A DNA stretch of 11,839 nt. It comes from SIG452 sp045580405. GTDB taxonomy: Bacteria > Bacillota > Clostridia > UMGS1840. The stretch spans positions 1 to 11,839 of the forward strand of contig JAZNNT010000041.1 in NCBI GenBank assembly GCA_045580405.1, in the 5' to 3' direction. Within the stretch, counting starts at the first letter, position 1. Every line of letters starts with the position of its first letter. The translations under genes were made by a program, and so were the position numbers. The notes under the pieces were generated by a model that worked only from the letters and a program-made list of their open reading frames with translations, made no database searches and was not told the DNA's origin. Positions 8,201 through 11,839 of the stretch are shown here, one piece after another.

Positions 8201-9815
8201 TCCGCCTCTTTCTAAAGATTATACCGACGGAAACGGTGTTGCCAAAGTAAATGAATATACAGTACATCTCTCAGATGAAACCAAACCCATTGAAAACGCC
8301 TTTGTGGAACTGAATGACGGAGATATCTCAGTTAATCTTCCCACAGGTGTTATTTTTGATTATGTTAACAGAATCACTGCAGTAGTGACAGATGCTGAAG
8401 GTAATCCTGTAAAAGACCTGGATGTAATTGTAACGGATGCTCCTATAAAAGCAGAAGATGCATTGGAAGAACCTGTTGCAAAAACATTGGCAGCTATCAC
8501 TAACGTTGCAGGCAAAGCAGTATTTCCGCCCTTAAATGAGGATGTAACTGACAATGGAGGAAATTCCGACATTGAATCAGTTCATCCGGAAACTGGCGGA
8601 AATACGGAAGAGGTGAAAACCAAATATAAGGTTCTGGTAAGTGATACCAAGGGTGTTATCGAAAATGCCTTCGTGAAAATTGAAGATGGCAAAGTTTCTG
8701 TTATTCTTCCTGAAACTCATACCCTTACCACATCAAATCAGACAACTGTAACGGTAACTGATACAGAAGATAAAGCAGTACAAGGTGTCTCTGTAACCAT
8801 TCTGGACAAAACTACAACACAGTCCGGTACTACTGATGCAAATGGTAAAGTAACACTTCCTGTGAAATCATCCGGTGGCGGAGGCGGCGGTGTTTCTTAT
8901 TCCGGTGGTGGAGGCGGTTATGTTTCTACGACTGTAAAAGTTACAGACAAGGATAACAAAACTGTTTCTGTTACCAAATCAGTAACAAGCACCAAAGCAA
9001 CGCTAACACTTCCTACAGGCAAAAACCTATTAGAAGACGATAATTTCTATACTGTGACTGTAACTTCAGGTTCCAAAGCAAAAGAAGGTTACGCTGTTAC
9101 TTTAAAAGATAAAAAAGGCAACGAAGTAACCGGTACTACTGACGAAAATGGTGTTATCGTTCTTCCCGGTAAGGAACATAAAGAATATATTTTCGGATAT
9201 CCTGACGGTGCTTTCAGACCCAATGGTAACATGACGAGAGCAGAAGCAGCTGCCATTTTGGCAAGACTTATTTCAGAAGAAATGAAAGAAAACATCAAAG
9301 GACAAGCTTCCTTTATCGATATTACTGCAAATGATTGGTATTCTTCTTACGTTGCCTACCTGGAAAAATATGAAGTAATCCGTGGATATTCGGATAATAC
9401 TTTCCGTGCAGATGCTCCGGTTACCCGTTCAGAATTTGTAGCAATGAGCGTTCGTTATTACGAATTGTTCCATAAGCTTCCTGATGTATCAATCACTGAA
9501 AAATACAGTGATGTTACTTCGAGCTACTGGGCAGTGAAATATATTTCGGCAGCAAAAGATAATGGATGGCTCAACGGTTATGCAGATGGTACCTTCCGTG
9601 GGGATACTGAGATTACCCGTGCGGAAGCAGTGACTGTTATTAATCGTGCAACCGGACGTATTCCTGATAAAGAATATATCAACGAGAATTATACCAAGTT
9701 GAACAGATTTATCGATATGAACGACAATCAGGCATGGTTCTTCTACGATATTATGGAAGCATGCAATACCCATATGGGTGCATCTGTTTCTGATGGTGAA
9801 AACTGGTTGCGATAA
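5271..9815 (+). CDS. Secreted modular SLH-domain surface protein, likely adhesin
   Basis: This 1514-residue protein is exported and probably bound non-covalently to the wall. Residues 1-36 are a Sec signal peptide: Lys-rich start, hydrophobic core 14-31, likely cleavage at IFAA|Q. Residues about 40-340 hold CxxC pairs (CDMC, CQNC, CKFC, CDIC). Residues about 342-676 are nine Cys/His repeats. Residues about 690-1200 are beta-rich repeats like carboxypeptidase-regulatory or Ig-type modules, with signatures such as VSDTKGVIENAFV and VTDAEGNPV. A Gly-rich linker lies at about 1200-1219. The C-terminus (about 1304-1462) has SLH units with YPDGAFRPNGNMTRAE, YSDNTFRADAPVTRSE and YADGTFRGDTEITRAE; the first lacks its front half. 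SLH domains bind wall polysaccharides. AAGGAGG ends 11 bases before the start. I see no catalytic domain. A mating-contact adhesin is inferred from its place in a conjugation cluster; a general host-surface adhesin is equally possible. Confidence 0.9.
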   Translation: MKKVTKVTKKTMKTILSMFLTLTMLFSTFPLQIFAAQSNEYIDPADSWLSSNNRTNELDVNATTTYETQFCDMCGKDTMVVTYRVPEYTKSGETALNRGVKYSDGTCKDGISKGNLDDGTPGVDAYYTGYHWTKSVCQNCGTINTMNDPNAYDYNKNVYGLYSCDVGFFMDFDSSTYEPFDEEDHLTTLKKGQYCKFCKGTYARASKKYESHHFEQTVDGQIGNNRFYVAQTCDICDYKTSEYIAAKTVVASYYGMEDGEAHTLTVSDLSDQGVRTSIRYGTSAENCNQTTAPSYVQPGYHTVYYQIEYGYSGETMTENGVSYVWILEEEDDNPVIVFPQAHEHEFHYMETVKPSCEEFGYERFQCNGCGELDKRNYVPAKGHHYEDIVIRESTCQKGGLVLSICSDCGKFYQTTTVTGPHTYQSQHYNPTCKSVGYTEYTCEVCGDSYVNNIEPLISHAYERVTKEPTCLDKGYTTSTCTMCGYNYVDDYTEPLGHSWDEGHTVTNSTCDAEGIVEHSCLNDGCDEKMLIATSATGHTEGPDATCTKPQLCEACGTVLQVPNGHSYSEEIVEPTCTTMGYSIYTCECGDSYMGNYTDVIGHDYDAYVTPATCYDIGYTTYVCHCGAIYRVYDSPALGHLESNWIVDVVATIGQDGLKHKECYRCGLIFQYATIPQLNREEYTNEDGYARTGIFTVRVTDSQHNPIPNSLVTIDNNGRFTVRLPEGRYLDYSDPTLVSVTFTDSKRPGDYMLVYIYDCINNYTTGSTGYSGTYSAPENLSNTEDDNGTIGKDKDGEKVTYVVRVYDENHVIIPNCTVYAGTSNDVAVVVISVNPSANTPVIVTVHDQYGNPHKNISVIATGIEDYMEKGRTDSYGVAVLPARNHGYTNSEGHITVDDLTVLVSDEMGMVENAYVEHKKDDTISVALPEGKQISYDNRTTVQVIDFEGNPFAGKSITVIDLAEHSDTQVTDESGKIVVPPLSKDYTDGNGVAKVNEYTVHLSDETKPIENAFVELNDGDISVNLPTGVIFDYVNRITAVVTDAEGNPVKDLDVIVTDAPIKAEDALEEPVAKTLAAITNVAGKAVFPPLNEDVTDNGGNSDIESVHPETGGNTEEVKTKYKVLVSDTKGVIENAFVKIEDGKVSVILPETHTLTTSNQTTVTVTDTEDKAVQGVSVTILDKTTTQSGTTDANGKVTLPVKSSGGGGGGVSYSGGGGGYVSTTVKVTDKDNKTVSVTKSVTSTKATLTLPTGKNLLEDDNFYTVTVTSGSKAKEGYAVTLKDKKGNEVTGTTDENGVIVLPGKEHKEYIFGYPDGAFRPNGNMTRAEAAAILARLISEEMKENIKGQASFIDITANDWYSSYVAYLEKYEVIRGYSDNTFRADAPVTRSEFVAMSVRYYELFHKLPDVSITEKYSDVTSSYWAVKYISAAKDNGWLNGYADGTFRGDTEITRAEAVTVINRATGRIPDKEYINENYTKLNRFIDMNDNQAWFFYDIMEACNTHMGASVSDGENWLR
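6295..7299 (+). repeat. Nine coding Cys/His repeats of about 38 residues
   Basis: Within the SLH protein, a unit of the form (E/P)-x-C, eight to ten residues, G-Y-x-x-Y-x-C-x-x-C-G, then about 15 residues ending in G-H recurs nine times. Unit 1 begins HEFHYMETVKPSC and the last ends near YATIPQL. Units diverge strongly, so this is old duplication and not a recent tandem array. Units 7 and 8 have CxCG (CECG, CHCG) instead of CxxCG, unit 6 is short, and unit 9 lacks the first Cys. Each full unit offers three Cys and a His, which would suit zinc or disulfide pairing. Confidence 0.8.
7957..8870 (+). repeat. Three coding beta-module repeats of about 100 residues
   Basis: Three copies of a module recur. 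Each starts with a Y/L-x-V-x-(V/L)-SD strand and a (V/I)ENA(Y/F)V segment (MVENAYV, PIENAFV, VIENAFV), then DG-x-(I/V)SV-x-LP, a V-x-V-D-x-E-GNP-like loop, and a G-x-(A/V)-x-(F/L)P end. The first two copies end in PPL followed by a TD linker (KDYTDGNG, EDVTDNGG). A looser relative sits ahead of them at about 7340-7500. These repeats probably form a stalk that lifts the N-terminal Cys-rich part off the wall. Confidence 0.7.
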
Positions 9816-9821
9816 TTTAAA

Positions 9822-9848
9822 AAGTCCGGGGGATTTTCCTCCGGACTT
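9822..9848. other. 12-bp hairpin between surface-protein gene and membrane-protein gene
   Basis: AAGTCCGGGGGA (9822-9833) pairs with TCCTCCGGACTT (9837-9848) along all 12 positions, with one G-U pair and a TTT loop. On the + strand it is followed by GCAAAAAAA, not a T-run, so it is a poor terminator in the reading direction. On the - strand it does run into TTTTTAAA, which would suit termination of antisense transcripts. On the + strand it may instead protect the 3' end of the long upstream message. Confidence 0.6.
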
Positions 9849-9868
9849 GCAAAAAAAGGTGATGTTAT

Positions 9869-10369
9869 ATGAAAATAAAGATTTTTAGCGTATTTTTGAC
9901 TATGCTCCTGTTGCTTTGCTCAGTGACTTCAGTATTTGCAGCGCAGGGAACAGATGGCGATGAACTGCAGGTAATGGAAGCGCAGCATCTTGAAATTCAA
10001 CTGGGTACTGCATGGGCAGGAACAAAATTTACGCTTCGCACTGATGCTGGAATCTATCCCGGTGTTATTACGGTAGATAACACGGGATTGCTTTCCTTAG
10101 AAATTGGAGGCAGTACAAGATACGTGCTTTCCTGTATGCCTTCAAAATATACACTTCCGGATCTTACCAATACGCAGGCTCCTGTCACAAATGAGACTGA
10201 AACGATTCCGGATAATCTGGTTCCTATTGAAGAGGTAGACCACTCAATTCCGGTTGCACATATCGTCTTATTTGCAGGTGGAATGGTGATTGCAATTGCC
10301 ATTTTGGTGGTAATTTATGTCACGAACAAAAAAAGACGAATTGTGCAAAATGACGAGGAAGAGGACTAA
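9869..10369 (+). CDS. Single-pass membrane protein, probable partner of the SLH protein
   Basis: The 166-residue product has a signal peptide (core 5-22, likely cleavage FAA|Q, the same ending as the SLH protein), an extracellular part of about 100 residues, and one membrane span at about 129-151 (HIVLFAGGMVIAIAILVVIY) followed by the stop-transfer KKRR and an acidic tail NDEEED. The outside part looks beta-rich (FTLRTDAGIYPGVITVD, LLSLEIGG), then a Pro/Thr-rich linker near 105-125. There is no LPxTG sorting motif and no lipobox, so it stays in the membrane. The ribosome binding site is GGTGAT at 9858-9863. It follows the SLH gene by 53 bases, which hold only the 12-bp hairpin. I recognise no family. 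A role in anchoring or assembling the surface structure is inferred from position and topology. Confidence 0.8.
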   Translation: MKIKIFSVFLTMLLLLCSVTSVFAAQGTDGDELQVMEAQHLEIQLGTAWAGTKFTLRTDAGIYPGVITVDNTGLLSLEIGGSTRYVLSCMPSKYTLPDLTNTQAPVTNETETIPDNLVPIEEVDHSIPVAHIVLFAGGMVIAIAILVVIYVTNKKRRIVQNDEEED

Positions 10370-10372
10370 TTT

Positions 10373-10435
10373 CAATCAAAAATTTCTGTCATACTGACTT
10401 GGACTTCAAATTTGATTGTCTGTAAAGATTTTTTT
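10373..10435 (+). terminator. Weak terminator-like structure after membrane-protein gene
   Basis: CAATCAAA (10373-10380) pairs with TTTGATTG (10411-10418), and inside lies a small hairpin GTCA-TAC-TGAC (10388-10398). A run of seven T follows at 10429-10435, ten bases after the stem. The gap and the AT-rich stem make it weaker than a standard terminator. It is placed to end the surface-protein operon before the next promoter. Confidence 0.35.
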
Positions 10436-10466
10436 GTTGAAACCTCACAAACTTAACGTATCCGGC

Positions 10467-10495
10467 TTGACTTATGGCTTGAATTTTGGTATACT
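10467..10495 (+). promoter_or_regulatory. Strong sigma-A-type promoter with extended -10
   Basis: The -35 box TTGACT (10467-10472) and -10 box TATACT (10490-10495) each differ from consensus by one base. They are separated by exactly 17 bases, with TGG directly before the -10 (the extended TGn motif). The start of transcription is expected near 10502. It is the only near-consensus promoter I find in the window, and it drives the structured RNA, not directly a protein start. Confidence 0.85.
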
Positions 10496-10501
10496 ATAAC
10501 C

Positions 10502-10749
10502 GTGACAGGGGCTTGCATCCAGGCTTTCGGTACATCGGAAGAATTCCCGGTGTTAGACTTGCTCAAGGATGTAGTAGGGAACCGTTACGGATTTAGCGCA
10601 CTGAGCGATCCATAATGATGCAAGCAAAACTGAATATGAAGCCGGAGGGCTGCTAATACTTTACAGAGTCAATCGTGGGGATGAGACACCCAAATTTCCC
10701 GACACTTGGCTCTGTATTGTCATTTTTGCAGACCTTCCGGCTTTTTTTT
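10502..10749 (+). ncRNA. Two-domain structured RNA upstream of DUF3268-like gene
   Basis: About 247 nt lie between a strong promoter and a T-run, with no convincing reading frame and dense pairing. Domain 1: GCTTGCATC (10511-10519) pairs perfectly with GATGCAAGC (10617-10625). Inside are ACATCGG/CCGGTGT (10532-10538/10547-10553), a CTT-GCTC-AAG hairpin (10558-10567), CCG-TTA-CGG (10582-10590) and GGAT...CGC-ACTGA-GCG-ATCC (10589-10611). Domain 2: AAGCCGGAGGGCTGC (10639-10653) pairs with GCAGACCTTCCGGCTT (10728-10743), enclosing an 11-pair stem (10662-10672/10706-10716) topped by GTG-GGGA/TCCC-GA-CAC. It matches no tRNA, tmRNA, RNase P, 6S or common riboswitch pattern that I know. I recall that a candidate RNA motif found by comparative genomics is named after DUF3268, the family of the next gene; this may be a member, but I cannot verify that here. 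It could be a free-standing small RNA or a leader that controls the genes behind it. Confidence 0.8.
10639..10749 (+). terminator. 3' domain of the RNA ending in T8, acts as terminator
   Basis: The closing stem has 15 pairs (one G-U) and one bulged A at 10732. It leads straight into eight T (10742-10749). The element is unusually large for a terminator because about 75 nt of further folded RNA sit in its loop. If read-through is controlled, this is where it would happen: the ribosome binding site of the next gene (GGAGGT, 10759-10764) lies just beyond. Confidence 0.7.
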
Positions 10750-10771
10750 ATTGCAATTGGAGGTAATTTAC

Positions 10772-11242
10772 GTGAATAAAAAGAACAAAAAACGAAAGGG
10801 AATTAATGCAGCTCCTACCCGTTGCCCTTATTGCGGCGGTCGTGTTGTTTTCCGGAGTGCCGATGGCATTTACCAGGAAAACCACAATGGTAGGATGCTT
10901 TATGTATGTTCCCACTATCCTGAATGTGATGCTTATGTCAGAACCCATGACGGAACAAGGATTCCGGTTGGTAGTATGGCAAATCACGAACTGAGAATTC
11001 TCAGAAAAACTGCACACCATTATTTTGATCAGTTACATAAATCCGGTCTGATGACCAAAGATGGTGCTTACGACTGGTTAGCCAATGTGATTGATGCACC
11101 AAAGTCTTACGCACATATAGGGCTCTTGAGTGAATACTATTGCAAACAGGTGATTGAACAGAGTAAAGAATACTTAAGACGTTATAAGAATAAGCAGAGA
11201 AACATGCAGTCTAAAAAGAGAAGAGGGGAGCTGATTTTATGA
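10772..11242 (+). CDS. Zinc-finger-containing protein, DUF3268-like
   Basis: I place the start at GTG 10772, preceded by GGAGGT at 10759-10764. A longer reading from 10706 would run through the terminator stem and has no ribosome binding site. The resulting 156-residue protein starts with a strongly basic tail (KKNKKRKG), then C18-PY-C21 and C46...C52 (YVCSHYPECDAYV), a four-Cys zinc site. After this come THDGTRIPVGSMANHELR, a helix RKTAHHYFDQLHKSG, GAYDWLANVI and YAHIGLLSEYYCKQVIEQ. This order (zinc site, DAYV-x-x-H, PxG-x-x-A-x-x-ELR, AHxxFD, AYxWLA, HIG) matches my memory of the DUF3268 zinc-finger family found in phages and mobile elements, whose function is unknown. The basic, zinc-bearing make-up suggests nucleic-acid binding. 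Its stop overlaps the sigma-factor start (ATGA), so the two are co-translated. Confidence 0.85.
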   Translation: MNKKNKKRKGINAAPTRCPYCGGRVVFRSADGIYQENHNGRMLYVCSHYPECDAYVRTHDGTRIPVGSMANHELRILRKTAHHYFDQLHKSGLMTKDGAYDWLANVIDAPKSYAHIGLLSEYYCKQVIEQSKEYLRRYKNKQRNMQSKKRRGELIL

Positions 11243-11769
11243 AATTAACAGCTCAACAACAGAAATTAGTGGAAGATAATCTGGGCCTTGTAAGCAAAGT
11301 GATTTCCCAAAAGGTCCATGATATTGATAAGCTTCCTTTTTATACATATGATGACCTTTTTCAGATTGGTTGTATCGGGCTTATGAAAGCTGCTGCAACC
11401 GATAAAGGTGGTACCTTTTCTACTTATGCCTACAGACTCATCTGGAATGAGATTTGCGATGCGTTAGCTTATGCTACACGCAAGCATTCCAAAGAAGAAT
11501 CTTTAGATGAAATTCAATTGACTGATCCTGAGGATGATTTTGAAGTCAACCGGGATTTAAGAATTGAGCTATATGATGCGATACAAAAAACGAAGGGAGA
11601 TGTTTCTCCCTCCGTTTCGTTTGGTATTGATGCATTGTTGCTTATGAATGACGGCTACACCGCCAAAGAAATAGGTGCACGCTTCGGCAAAACTGCAAAT
11701 ACTGTTACCGCATTGGTATCCAAGGCGAAGAAGCATTTGAGGATGGTATTTGATATGCCATTACAGTAA
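11239..11769 (+). CDS. Small sigma-70-family RNA polymerase sigma factor
   Basis: The 176 residues hold a sigma region 2 and a region 4 and little else. Region 2 (about 10-75) shows NLGLVSKVISQKV, YTYDDLFQIGCIGLMKAA and TFSTYAYRLIWNEICDAL, the usual core-binding and -10-reading helices. Region 4 (about 130-172) has the helix-turn-helix YTAKEIGARFGKTANTVTAL followed by VSKAKKHLRMVF. Between them is a short acidic linker (DPEDDFEVNRD), and there is no region 3. The start ATG overlaps the previous stop, with GAGGGGAG at 11223-11230 as ribosome binding site. Such factors occur on clostridial ICEs and phages and may direct polymerase to element promoters. No anti-sigma gene is visible nearby. I cannot tell which promoters it reads; the one strong promoter in the window is of the housekeeping type. 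Confidence 0.9.
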   Translation: MKLTAQQQKLVEDNLGLVSKVISQKVHDIDKLPFYTYDDLFQIGCIGLMKAAATDKGGTFSTYAYRLIWNEICDALAYATRKHSKEESLDEIQLTDPEDDFEVNRDLRIELYDAIQKTKGDVSPSVSFGIDALLLMNDGYTAKEIGARFGKTANTVTALVSKAKKHLRMVFDMPLQ

Positions 11770-11792
11770 ATCTCTTATACATTTAAGCTATA

Positions 11793-11839
11793 AAATAAAG
11801 AGAGCAATATAGTTCATATCTATATTACTCTCTTTATTT
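11793..11839. terminator. Strong, probably bidirectional terminator closing the sigma operon
   Basis: Arms of 20 bases (11793-11812 and 11820-11839) pair at 19 positions, with one C-A mismatch and the loop TTCATAT. The descending arm ends in CTCTCTTTATTT and the rising arm begins AAATAAAG, so T-rich tails occur on both strands. It lies 23 bases after the sigma stop codon. The window ends at the last paired base, so any further T-run is not visible. Confidence 0.8.

Noticed and set aside
5189..9773. Several 60-114-codon open frames on the - strand opposite the surface-protein gene
   Set aside because: They have no ribosome binding sites or recognisable domains, and they overlap a clearly coding + strand frame with repeat and SLH motifs.
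9869..9920. Lipoprotein signal in the 166-aa protein (LLLLC)
   Set aside because: The residues before the Cys do not fit a lipobox, and a standard cleavage site (FAA|Q) lies just after. The C-terminal span already anchors the protein.
10502..10749. Group II intron fragment, origin of transfer or known riboswitch
   Set aside because: There is no GUGYG 5' end or domain V signature, no relaxase gene beside it, and no ligand-core motif that I recognise. The strong promoter and T8 terminator fit an RNA gene or leader better.
10706..10771. Longer N-terminus for the DUF3268-like protein, starting at 10706
   Set aside because: It would be translated through the terminator stem and T-run, has no ribosome binding site, and adds a stretch unlike the family. 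GTG at 10772 has GGAGGT at the right distance.

Overview
The window is moderately AT-rich, and every supported gene lies on the + strand. It looks like part of an integrative conjugative element (ICE), or a related conjugative island, of a gut-type Firmicute, probably Lachnospiraceae or Clostridiales. The clues are a Firmicute-style VirD4/TraG coupling protein, strong AGGAGG-type ribosome binding sites, a surface protein with S-layer-homology (SLH) domains of the kind common in Clostridia, and a small ICE-type sigma factor. No relaxase, integrase, VirB4 or attachment site is visible, so this is an internal piece of a larger element.

Layout. Positions 1-206 hold the tail of an upstream region with at most a doubtful 45-codon ORF and a small inverted repeat. 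Positions 207-3203 carry a tightly coupled pair: a 375-aa protein of unknown function and the type IV coupling ATPase. A terminator-like hairpin (3266-3303) follows. Next comes a close-packed operon: a three-unit S1-type RNA-binding protein with a long acidic tail (3338-4609), a YbjN-like 137-aa protein (4649-5062), a 59-aa Cys/His-rich mini-protein (5088-5267), a 1514-aa secreted protein with Cys-rich repeats, beta-sandwich repeats and SLH domains (5271-9815), and a 166-aa single-pass membrane protein (9869-10369).

The most notable part is 10370-10771. It encodes no protein but has a near-consensus extended -10 promoter (10467-10495), then about 247 nt of highly paired sequence, then a long stem closing on a run of eight T (10639-10749). 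This is best read as a structured RNA of two domains. It sits directly upstream of a two-gene unit whose reading frames overlap by four bases: a zinc-finger protein resembling the DUF3268 family and a 176-residue sigma-70-family factor. A strong 20-bp-arm terminator closes the window.

How the parts may work together (inference): the coupling protein and the 375-aa protein serve DNA transfer; the SLH protein, with its small membrane neighbour, presents a wall-bound adhesin that could hold mating cells together; the S1 protein could bind transfer-region transcripts; and the RNA/zinc-finger/sigma unit may be the regulatory module of the element.
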